Shown here: positions 41,844 through 48,253 of the stretch, piece after piece
Layout of the letters: every line of letters begins with the position of its first letter
Numbering within the stretch: position 1 is the first letter of the stretch
Source of the DNA: 20CM-2-65-7 sp963830455
GTDB taxonomy: Bacteria; Gemmatimonadota; Gemmatimonadetes; Gemmatimonadales; GWC2-71-9
Direction: 5' to 3'
NCBI GenBank assembly: GCA_963830455.1
Contig: CAWHMT010000004.1
Coordinates: 434,001-498,000 of the forward strand
Length of the DNA: 64,000 bases
Position numbers and translations under genes: made by a program
Notes under the pieces: model-generated
Database searches by the model: none
What the model was told of the DNA's origin: nothing
What the model saw: only the letters and a program-made list of their open reading frames with translations

Positions 41844-42112
41844 TGTGTCATGCTCGCCGCCGTGGGGGGAGGGACAGCGCGCGCGCGCCGCTCGCTCCGG
41901 GTACCCACGCGTAGCCCCACGATCGCCGTAACAGTGATCGCGAGATACATGAAGAAGCCGTAGACGCACGCCGGATATCCCAGGATGGTGCCCGGTGCCC
42001 CCGGGGACGGGCACTTGGCCGCCGAGGCAAACACCTCCCGATAGGTCAGGGTGCCGGAAAACGCCAGACCGGCCAGGGCAAGCACCAGGATCAGTTGCAG
42101 GGCTCGTTTCAT
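41840..42112 (-). CDS. Small membrane protein with CPSPG and YPACVYG motifs
   Basis: 90 residues: helix one (ALQLILVLALAGLAFSG), an exported loop with CPSPGAPGTILGYPAC, and a second helix (FFMYLAITVTAIVGL). Two cysteines with CPxPG and YPACVYG spacing are faintly like the loop of vitamin K epoxide reductase family proteins, but the four-helix core is missing. Function unknown. It is coupled by 4-base overlaps to the L,D-transpeptidase gene upstream and the lipoprotein gene downstream. Confidence 0.7.
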   Translation of the reverse strand: MKRALQLILVLALAGLAFSGTLTYREVFASAAKCPSPGAPGTILGYPACVYGFFMYLAITVTAIVGLRVGTRSERRARAVPPPTAASMTQ

Positions 42113-43599
42113 CGCACCGGTTCTCCTTTCATCGTGACGCGTTGCATGCCGCGAGCTGCCAGCGCGCGTGCCAGTTCGTCGTCCCATCCATAGGGATCGT
42201 GCGCGAAGGCGACGAGGCCATCGTCCGTCGCCCATGCCGTCCAGTAGACGAGGTGAACGGGAATCAGCTCAGGGAGTCGCACCCAGCGTTGCGAGCCGCT
42301 CGTCATGGCGGCGCGGATCGAATCATCGGGCCAGACCGCCAGCAGCCGTGCGGCCAACGCGGCCGCCCCCTCGATGCGGACACAGCCGTGGCTGAATGTG
42401 CGCCAGCGTTCGCTGAACAGCGGGCGCGCCGGCGTGTCGTGGATGAACACGCTGAACGGCGTCCAGAACACGAGCTTCACGCCACCGAGTGGGTTCTCCG
42501 GTCCCGGCTCTTGGGCCAGCCGATAGGCGAACGTGCTTTCCGTAACCGCGGCCCAGTGGACAGCTCTCGGATCCAATTCGCCGCCGCTCGTGGAGGAATC
42601 GCCAAAGACGCGAAATCCTGCGCGCGTGAGATAGCCGGGATCGCGCTGGATGATGGGCAGCAGCTCCTGCACCGCGATCACTCGGGGCACTTTCCAGGCG
42701 GGACGGAACACGAGATCCGTCACCGTCGAGCTCACGATGGGAGTCGGCCAGTCGGGGCGACCAACGATCGCACGCGTGGTCAGGGTGATGGTGTCGCGCT
42801 CCACGAGCTGCAGTGAGAAGGCGGCACTGTTGACGAGGATGTAGCGCTCGCCGAGGGAGCGCGGCAGCCAGCGCCACCGCTCGAGGTTCAAGGCGATCTG
42901 CTGAGCGCGTTGCGCCGGGGAGATGTCCAGCTGCTTACGCGTTTCCGGGCCCACAATGCCGTCGGACGGGAGTCCATGCAGGGTCTGGAATCGTGCGACC
43001 GCCGCGGCGAGTCCTGCCGAGGTGTCATAGCCCTCGCTGGCCAGCCGGCGTGCCAGGGGCGTGGGCCACTTGCCTTGCTGCGCGAGCTCGCGGTAGCGCC
43101 GCAGGGACAGTTGCAGCGCGCGATACTCGGCTTGTGGTGGCGCGAGCTGTTCGAGCGCGGGACCCACGCGTTTCGCGTCGAGCGCCCGGTCCAGTAGCGC
43201 CGCGACATCCTGCTGGCGAGGCGCGCTGGTCCACTGCGAATTCACCATCGAGGGCTCGACGCGGCCGAGCGACACGTCGCGCGCATACGAGAAAAAGGTC
43301 TGCGTCAGTAGCGTGTCGAGCTGCCACGCCTCCTCGGGCAACAGGTCCCGGTGCAACAGGGAGTCGATCTCCGGCGTGACGTAGTCTGCAGGGTCCAACC
43401 CCTGGGCGTCCGCCCGCGCCACGACGTCGAGCAACGCGGTCGCCTGCGGATCGAGACTGCCGGCGCGGATCCAGACCGGCTGCCACCAGCGCGCCTGGTA
43501 AAACCTTGCCAGGGTCGAGTCGAGCGGCTGCTGCGCCGCCGAGGCTCGAACCGCGCCCAGGATGCAGCAAGACGCGACGAAATACCTGGCGATCCTCAT
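42109..43599 (-). CDS. L,D-transpeptidase (YcbB/LdtD-like)
   Basis: About 496 residues. Signal peptide MRIARYFVASCCILGAVRASAAQ. Peptidoglycan-binding domain about 190-245 (VARFQTLHGLPSDGIVGPETRKQL) and YkuD catalytic domain about 270-450 with VFIHDTPARPLF and the active-site SHGCVRIEG cysteine. Such enzymes make 3-3 peptidoglycan cross-links, which are important in non-growing or stressed cells. The start codon is in the middle of a duplicated promoter sequence (43603-43683). It heads a three-gene leftward operon. Confidence 0.93.
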   Translation of the reverse strand: MRIARYFVASCCILGAVRASAAQQPLDSTLARFYQARWWQPVWIRAGSLDPQATALLDVVARADAQGLDPADYVTPEIDSLLHRDLLPEEAWQLDTLLTQTFFSYARDVSLGRVEPSMVNSQWTSAPRQQDVAALLDRALDAKRVGPALEQLAPPQAEYRALQLSLRRYRELAQQGKWPTPLARRLASEGYDTSAGLAAAVARFQTLHGLPSDGIVGPETRKQLDISPAQRAQQIALNLERWRWLPRSLGERYILVNSAAFSLQLVERDTITLTTRAIVGRPDWPTPIVSSTVTDLVFRPAWKVPRVIAVQELLPIIQRDPGYLTRAGFRVFGDSSTSGGELDPRAVHWAAVTESTFAYRLAQEPGPENPLGGVKLVFWTPFSVFIHDTPARPLFSERWRTFSHGCVRIEGAAALAARLLAVWPDDSIRAAMTSGSQRWVRLPELIPVHLVYWTAWATDDGLVAFAHDPYGWDDELARALAARGMQRVTMKGEPVR

Positions 43600-43602
43600 A
43601 GC

Positions 43603-43683
43603 GTCATCCTGCATCTGCCGCGATGAAGGCATTGTGAGGAGTGATTCACCATCGCTTCACGGCGCGTCCATCAGTTTTTGGGC
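43603..43683. repeat. 81-bp regulatory repeat, copy 1
   Basis: Matches 45015-45096 with five substitutions and one single-base indel. Both copies contain the TTCA-N7-TTCA element on the plus strand and lie before divergent genes, so it looks like a duplicated bidirectional promoter. Here it lies upstream of the leftward L,D-transpeptidase operon. Confidence 0.85.
43645..43670 (+). promoter_or_regulatory. TTCA-type 11-bp direct-repeat array (site 4)
   Basis: TTCA (43645), TTCA (43656), TCCA (43667) at 11-bp steps; the same TTCA-TTCA-TCCA order is seen at 55766. It sits in the 312-bp gene-free interval 43600-43911, 46 bases from the L,D-transpeptidase start on the other strand and far upstream of the glycine-zipper gene, so its target is not certain. 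Confidence 0.55.
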
Positions 43684-43745
43684 GAGGTGGGCGTCGTGAT
43701 GTTCGTGCCTCACCCAAAAGCACTACTTCGCGAGCATGATTTCCC

Positions 43746-43782
43746 CTCACGGTCTCTTCTGTGGTTTTTCATCCAGGCTTAA
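43746..43782 (+). promoter_or_regulatory. TTCA-type 11-bp direct-repeat array (site 5, four boxes)
   Basis: CTCA (43746), TTCT (43757), TTCA (43768), TTAA (43779) at 11-bp steps, 129 bases before the glycine-zipper lipoprotein. A T-rich stretch follows (43794-43801). The remaining part of the 43600-43911 gap shows nothing else recognisable. Confidence 0.5.
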
Positions 43783-43911
43783 TCGCCCTCGGGTTTTTTT
43801 CATGAAGCACAAAACGTCGGCGCTACGGGAGATACGGAGATGCACGCCCTTCGCGTCCGGCCGGCTCATGAAGTGGGTCATTGGACCATGAAGTCACAAC
43901 GGAGGTGTGCT

Positions 43912-44586
43912 GTGAAACAGACATACTGGATGAACATGGCCACGGTGCTGAGCATCGCGGTCCTCGCTGCCTGCCGGGGGGACTCCGGGCAGGCGGCTGA
44001 AGCAGGGAAGCTCACGCAGACCCCGGCGGCCCCAGCGGCGCCAGCGGCGCCAGCGAGCTGGACGCTCGACGTGGGGCGGCAAATCACCGCGGCGACGAGG
44101 GACACCATCAGCTCGCGCACCGCGAAGGTGGGCGATGGGTTCACCGCTACGGTGGTGAGCGATGTGCAGGACGCCCGCGGCCGCGTGGCCATTCCGGCGG
44201 GAGCGGTGGTGTACGGGACAGTCACAGCCGTCAAGCATGCGACGAGCCCGAGCAACGCCGGCACGTTGACCCTCGCCGTATCGGGCGTGACCGTGGGCGG
44301 CAAGAGCTATCCGATCGATGCGAGCATCGATGCCATCGCGACTGAGCGTCAGGGGCAGGGCGTGACCGGCGGCGACGTCGCCAAGGTGGGCGTCGGCGCG
44401 GCCGCAGGCGCGATCGTCGGTCAGATCATCGACAAGAACACCAAGGGAACCGTCATCGGCGCCGTCGTGGGCGCGGCGGCCGGCGCGGGATACGCCGCGG
44501 CGACCAAAGACGCCGACGTCCGCATTCCCGAAGGCACGCACATCGTCATCACACTTCAACAGCGCCTTACCATCACCGGGAGTTGA
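43912..44586 (+). CDS. Glycine-zipper lipoprotein
   Basis: 224 residues. GTG 43912 with GGAGG seven bases upstream; signal peptide with lipobox LAAC. An Ala/Pro linker follows, then a beta domain (ISSRTAKVGDGFTATVVSDVQDARGRVAIPAGAVVYGTVTAVKHA) and a glycine-zipper stretch GAAAGAIVGQIIDKNTKGTVIGAVVGAAAGAGYA typical of Rcs-type/17-kDa outer-membrane lipoproteins. Likely an outer-membrane, stress-related structural protein. Alternative upstream ATGs lack a ribosome site. Confidence 0.82.
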   Translation: MKQTYWMNMATVLSIAVLAACRGDSGQAAEAGKLTQTPAAPAAPAAPASWTLDVGRQITAATRDTISSRTAKVGDGFTATVVSDVQDARGRVAIPAGAVVYGTVTAVKHATSPSNAGTLTLAVSGVTVGGKSYPIDASIDAIATERQGQGVTGGDVAKVGVGAAAGAIVGQIIDKNTKGTVIGAVVGAAAGAGYAAATKDADVRIPEGTHIVITLQQRLTITGS

Positions 44587-44598
44587 TTATGCGAGGGA

Positions 44599-44636
44599 AA
44601 CAAAGAGGGCGGACCGTTGAGTCCGCCCTCTTTGTT
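44599..44636. terminator. Bidirectional terminator hairpin, 16-bp stem
   Basis: Perfect 16-bp inverted repeat AACAAAGAGGGCGGAC (44599-44614) / GTCCGCCCTCTTTGTT (44621-44636) with a 6-base loop. The stem ends supply A-run and T-run on both strands. It lies between the glycine-zipper gene and the convergent small basic protein gene. Confidence 0.88.
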
Positions 44637-44648
44637 CTCCAATGTGCG

Positions 44649-44768
44649 CTAGCTCTTCATGATCCTCTTGCCTGCTTTACGTTTCTTGATGCGGCCGCGT
44701 CCCCCAGCCGCCTTCCCGGCGCGCCGTTTGGCGGCGGTCATTCTCCCGCCTCTGCTCTTCTTGGCCAT
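44649..44768 (-). CDS. Very small, highly basic protein (39 aa)
   Basis: 39 residues with about 17 Lys/Arg: starts MAKKSRGGRMTAAKRRAGK and continues with a Gly/Arg-rich part (GGRGRIKKRKAGKRIMKS). GGAGG precedes the ATG at 44768 at good spacing, and a strong terminator lies 13 bases after its stop. Composition suggests nucleic-acid binding (nucleoid, RNA or ribosome). No family recognised. It could share a transcript with the 78-aa gene 14 bases upstream. Confidence 0.65.
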   Translation of the reverse strand: MAKKSRGGRMTAAKRRAGKAAGGRGRIKKRKAGKRIMKS

Positions 44769-44782
44769 GTGGAGACCTCCTT

Positions 44783-45019
44783 CTAGTACGCCGCTCCGCT
44801 GATCGGTGGGCGTGCCCATAGAGCGGTCAACAGGGGTGCGTCGCGCCCGTGAATATCCCGGCGGAACTGGATGGTACCGTCCCTATCCGAAGCAGTCCAG
44901 TAGCAAGTGGATTCGGCATCGGTTCCGGCAGCGGCACGGTGCGGTCCGCCGCGCTGGTCACGCAGGTTGTCGCTGCGCACCGCCGGGCCCACGCGATTCG
45001 CGTCCTTGAATGGAGTCAT
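44783..45019 (-). CDS. Hypothetical small protein (78 aa)
   Basis: Starts at ATG 45019 just inside the second copy of the duplicated promoter; reading MTPFKDANRVGPAVRSDN... to ...ALWARPPISGAAY. The codons favour G/C in the third position, and the spacing to the 39-aa basic protein (14 bases) suggests an operon. No motif is recognised and the ribosome site is weak (AGG). It fills most of the 342-bp stretch between the basic protein gene and the hydrolase gene; it could be a chance reading. Confidence 0.4.
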   Translation of the reverse strand: MTPFKDANRVGPAVRSDNLRDQRGGPHRAAAGTDAESTCYWTASDRDGTIQFRRDIHGRDAPLLTALWARPPISGAAY

Positions 45020-45096
45020 CCTGCATGTGCCGGGATGAAGGCATTGTGAGGAGTGATTCACCATCGCTTCACGGCGTGTGCGTCAGTTTTGTGGGC
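45015..45096. repeat. 82-bp regulatory repeat, copy 2
   Basis: Second copy of the 43603-43683 sequence, in the same orientation and 1,412 bp away. It ends 14 bases before the hydrolase ATG, after supplying its TTCA element; the ribosome site GGAGG comes next. Confidence 0.85.
45057..45071 (+). promoter_or_regulatory. TTCA-type 11-bp direct-repeat element (site 6)
   Basis: TTCA (45057) and TTCA (45068), N7 spacer CCATCGC, 39 bases before the hydrolase start. The element is inside the duplicated block and is identical to site 4 over its two boxes. Confidence 0.65.
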
Positions 45097-45110
45097 AAGG
45101 AGGACATCCC

Positions 45111-45815
45111 ATGAACGACGCCGCGCTTCCTGAGGTCTTTCACAACCACCTGCCGGAACCCGTAATCATTCCTGCCGCCGGTATCCTGCTGCGCGGGACT
45201 CTCACGATGCCGCCTTATCCCGTGGGCATCGTGATGTTTGCGCATGGTAGCGGCAGCTCGCGGCTCAGTTCTCGCAACCAGTTCGTCGCGAACGCGCTGG
45301 TGTCCGCGAACCTTGGCACTCTCCTTTTCGACCTCCTGAGCGAACGGGAGGAGTCGGAGCGCGCCAACGTGTTCGACGTGGAGCTACTCGCGGGACGTCT
45401 ACGGCAAGCCACCGACTGGATTGCCGCCCGGCCGGCGACGGCCGATTTGCCGATCGGCTACTTCGGTGCGAGCACGGGTGCGGCGGCGGCACTGGTTGCG
45501 GCAGCTGAGGACCGACGCGTGCGCGCCATCGTGAGCCGCGGTGGCCGCCCGGATCTGGCCGGTGACTTTCTGCCCGACGTCAGCGCCGCAACGCTGCTCA
45601 TCGTCGGCGGGGCGGATCAGACCGTACTGGCATTGAACCGCGCGGCCTACGAGCGACTTGGCGGCCTCAAGCGGTTGGAGGTCGTACCGGGCGCGACCCA
45701 TCTCTTCGAGGAGCCGGGCGCGCTGGACGCTGTCGCCGCTCTGGCCCGGCTGTGGTTCCTGGACCACCTCGGCCGGACGACGGTGGTCGGCAGTCGCGTG
45801 GAGGCGGTGCGATGA
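45111..45815 (+). CDS. Alpha/beta hydrolase, dienelactone-hydrolase-like
   Basis: 234 residues. Nucleophile in GYFGASTGAAAA (GxSxG), acid in GGADQT and His in GATHLFEEPG complete a catalytic triad; oxyanion loop FAHGSGSSR. No signal peptide. In mycobacteria this domain is fused to a phosphoribosyltransferase in the DosR-regulon protein Rv0571c; here a phosphoribosyltransferase gene lies one gene downstream. GGAGG precedes ATG 45111. Overlaps the cytochrome gene by 4 bases. Substrate unknown. Confidence 0.88.
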   Translation: MNDAALPEVFHNHLPEPVIIPAAGILLRGTLTMPPYPVGIVMFAHGSGSSRLSSRNQFVANALVSANLGTLLFDLLSEREESERANVFDVELLAGRLRQATDWIAARPATADLPIGYFGASTGAAAALVAAAEDRRVRAIVSRGGRPDLAGDFLPDVSAATLLIVGGADQTVLALNRAAYERLGGLKRLEVVPGATHLFEEPGALDAVAALARLWFLDHLGRTTVVGSRVEAVR

Positions 45816-46225
45816 GAATTCTCCTCCTCCTCGCCGTGGTCATGGCGACACGGACTCTCGCCGCACAGACGGACACAGTGGCGCCGAATCCGCGCGCGCG
45901 CCTGTTCGTGGCCCGCGGCTGTGCGGATTGCCATGCGATCGCGCACCTCAAGGTAAAGGCGAAGGCCGACGTCGGACCGGATCTGTCCTCGGCGTATGCG
46001 GACGTACCGTTCCGGTACGGAGTGACGCTGGAGCGATTCTTTGTCGAGCCGGTGGGCCTCATGCGGATGGTTCTGGGCGTGCACATCCAGCTTCCCCGAA
46101 CCGAGAGCGATTCGCTGGTGCGGTTGTTCCGCGATTTGTACACCGAGCATCTGGCGCGTCAGGATAGCCTGACTCGCCGAGCGGGAGCGGTCAGTGGCAG
46201 TCCACAGCCAGAACCGCATCGCTGA
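45812..46225 (+). CDS. Mono-haem c-type cytochrome
   Basis: 137 residues. Signal peptide ends at LAAQ, then CADCH haem-binding motif at about residues 37-41 and a likely axial Met in the VGLMRMVLG segment. It would sit in the periplasm and pass electrons, perhaps to the ba3 oxidase in the same island or to the NirK-like protein. ATGA overlap with the hydrolase gene; a 25-base gap to the phosphoribosyltransferase. Confidence 0.85.
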   Translation: MRILLLLAVVMATRTLAAQTDTVAPNPRARLFVARGCADCHAIAHLKVKAKADVGPDLSSAYADVPFRYGVTLERFFVEPVGLMRMVLGVHIQLPRTESDSLVRLFRDLYTEHLARQDSLTRRAGAVSGSPQPEPHR

Positions 46226-46250
46226 GGGACGCATCACTGGAGGAGGACGT

Positions 46251-46928
46251 ATGAACATCCAAACGCAACAACAACGATTCGCGAATCGCGCGGCTGCCGG
46301 CGAGGCACTGGCCGACGCGCTGGCGTACTACCGCGGCGCGGACGTGCTGGTGCTCGGCTTGCCGCGCGGCGGCGTCGTCGTGGCGGGGCGCGTCGCCGAG
46401 GAGCTCAATGCCGAGCTGGACGTGATCGTGGCGCGCAAGCTTCCGTCTCCGATCTCAACTGAGCTGGCGATCGGCGCGGTCACGGCGGATGGCGAGCGCT
46501 ATCTGAACGAAGGGTTGATCAGTGAGCTGGCTGTCTCGGACATGTTTCTCGCTGCCGTGACTGGCGTGCAGCGGGCCGAGGCCAGGCAGCGCGAGCAGCA
46601 GCTCCGGGGGAATCGGCCTCCGCCGCGCCTCACCGGCCGCATCGTGATGCTCGTGGATGACGGGTTGGCGACCGGCGCAACGATGCACGCAGCCGTGCGA
46701 TCGGTGCGCAAGCAGCATCCCGCCCACTTGATCGTGGCGGTGCCCGTCGGATCGCACGAGGCGTGTGAAGCGCTGGCCCACGAAGCCGATGAGCTGGTGT
46801 GTCCGTGGCGGCCGGAGCCGTTCGGGGCTGTCGGTCTGTATTACGAGAACTTCGTTCAGACGAGCGATGCCGAGGTGCAGCAGATACTCGAGCAATCCGC
46901 CGCCATGCGGTCGGTCGAGCCATGGTGA
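46251..46928 (+). CDS. Phosphoribosyltransferase family protein
   Basis: 225 residues. The PRTase loop is IVMLVDDGLATGATMHAAV (PRPP-binding acidic pair), and the N-terminal GLPRGGVVVAGRVAEEL and VARKLPSPISTELAIGAV are conserved in the family often annotated as predicted phosphoribosyltransferase. GGAGGAGG precedes ATG 46251. It overlaps the next gene, an erythromycin-esterase homologue, by 7 bases. These two domains are fused in DosR-regulon protein Rv2030c, so a shared pathway is likely. The nucleobase substrate is unknown. Confidence 0.9.
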   Translation: MNIQTQQQRFANRAAAGEALADALAYYRGADVLVLGLPRGGVVVAGRVAEELNAELDVIVARKLPSPISTELAIGAVTADGERYLNEGLISELAVSDMFLAAVTGVQRAEARQREQQLRGNRPPPRLTGRIVMLVDDGLATGATMHAAVRSVRKQHPAHLIVAVPVGSHEACEALAHEADELVCPWRPEPFGAVGLYYENFVQTSDAEVQQILEQSAAMRSVEPW

Positions 46929-48253
46929 TGACGACCGCCGCACCCGGCTATGTGCTGACGGGCTCGCCCGCCGACTTCGACCCGGTCCTCCGCCTGATCG
47001 GCGATGCGCAGTTCGCGTTGATCGGCGAGGCGTCGCACGGCACGCACGAGTTCTATCGTATCCGCGCGGAGATCACCAAGCGGTTGATCCGCGAGCAGGG
47101 CTTCACGTCGGTCGCCGTCGAGGCCGACTGGCCTGATGCCTACCGGGTGAACCGGTACGTGCAGGGCCGCAGCGTCGATGACGATGCCGAGGCGGCGTTG
47201 TCGGGATTCCGCCGCTTCCCCCAGTGGATGTGGCGCAACGCGGACGTGCTCGATTTCGTCGGCTGGCTCAGGGCGCACAATGACGCATCGCGGCCCGAGC
47301 ACCGGGTTGGATTCTACGGTCTCGATCTCTACGCGCTGCATTCGTCGATCGAAGCGGTGCTCGCCTATCTCCGCATCGTGGACCCTGACGCCGCGCGGCG
47401 TGCCCAGGCGCGCTACAGCTGTTTCGATCACTTCGGCACCGACCCGCAGGCGTACGGCTACGCCACGAGCCTCGGCCTCGGCCCCTCGTGCGAGGCGGCG
47501 GTCGTCGCCGAGCTGACCGATTTGCGCCGCGCCGGCGCGGAGTATGCTCGTCGTGACGGCCGGATCGAGCCGGATGATTTCTTCTACGCGGAGCAGAATG
47601 CCAGGCTGGTGCGCAATGCCGAGCGCTACTATCGCGCGATGTTTGGAGACCACGCGCAGTCGTGGAACCTCCGCGATCGACACATGGCGGAGACGCTCGA
47701 GGCGCTCGTGGCGTTCCACGCGACCAGCCGGCGACGCCCGGAGAAGGTCGTTGTGTGGGCGCACAACTCGCATCTCGGCGATGCTCGTGCGACGGAGATG
47801 ACCATGCGGGGCGAGCTGAATCTCGGTCAGCTCGTCCGCACCCGTCACGGTCTCGATGCCGCACTCATCGGATTCCTGACTTACGGCGGTACGGTGACGG
47901 CGGCCTCCGATTGGGACGAGCCCGCAGAGCGCAAGCGCGTGCGGCCGGCGTTGCCGGGCAGCTACGAAGAGATCTTCCGCGAGTGGGGCCAGGGGGAACA
48001 CGAGAACCGGTTTGTGAATCTGACCGAGTCCGATCCTCTCATTCGCCGCCTCGCCGAGCCCTATCTCGAGCGGGCGATCGGCGTGATCTACAGACCCGAG
48101 ACGGAACGGCAGAGCCACTACTTCCACGCCCGGCTCACTCAGCAATTTGACGGCGTTCTGTACTATGACACGACGCGTGCCGTCGAGCCGCTGGAGCGGT
48201 CCGGACTGTGGGAGCGCGGCGAAGTGCCGGAGACCTTCCCGTCGGCGCTGTAG
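46922..48253 (+). CDS. Erythromycin-esterase family protein
   Basis: 443 residues. The family core is GEASHGTHEFYRIRAEITKRLI with the catalytic His region, VAVEADWPDAYRVNRYV, RFPQWMWRN and VVVWAHNSHLGDAR. Founding members hydrolyse macrolide lactones, but most genomic copies are in stress clusters beside phosphoribosyltransferases, and are unlikely to be resistance genes. ATG at 46922, inside the previous gene's end. The next gene starts within its last 46 bases. Confidence 0.92.
   Translation: MVMTTAAPGYVLTGSPADFDPVLRLIGDAQFALIGEASHGTHEFYRIRAEITKRLIREQGFTSVAVEADWPDAYRVNRYVQGRSVDDDAEAALSGFRRFPQWMWRNADVLDFVGWLRAHNDASRPEHRVGFYGLDLYALHSSIEAVLAYLRIVDPDAARRAQARYSCFDHFGTDPQAYGYATSLGLGPSCEAAVVAELTDLRRAGAEYARRDGRIEPDDFFYAEQNARLVRNAERYYRAMFGDHAQSWNLRDRHMAETLEALVAFHATSRRRPEKVVVWAHNSHLGDARATEMTMRGELNLGQLVRTRHGLDAALIGFLTYGGTVTAASDWDEPAERKRVRPALPGSYEEIFREWGQGEHENRFVNLTESDPLIRRLAEPYLERAIGVIYRPETERQSHYFHARLTQQFDGVLYYDTTRAVEPLERSGLWERGEVPETFPSAL

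Noticed and set aside
43840..43911. Longer start for the glycine-zipper lipoprotein
   Set aside because: The extra residues are not signal-like; GTG 43912 has GGAGG in place and yields a perfect lipoprotein signal.
44583..44786. 67-codon plus-strand reading frame after the glycine-zipper gene
   Set aside because: It runs through the 16-bp terminator and is antisense to the GGAGG-led basic peptide.
46922..48253. Erythromycin-esterase homologue as an antibiotic-resistance gene
   Set aside because: Its context with a phosphoribosyltransferase, hydrolase and P-type ATPase is the stress-island context; no evidence for macrolide activity.
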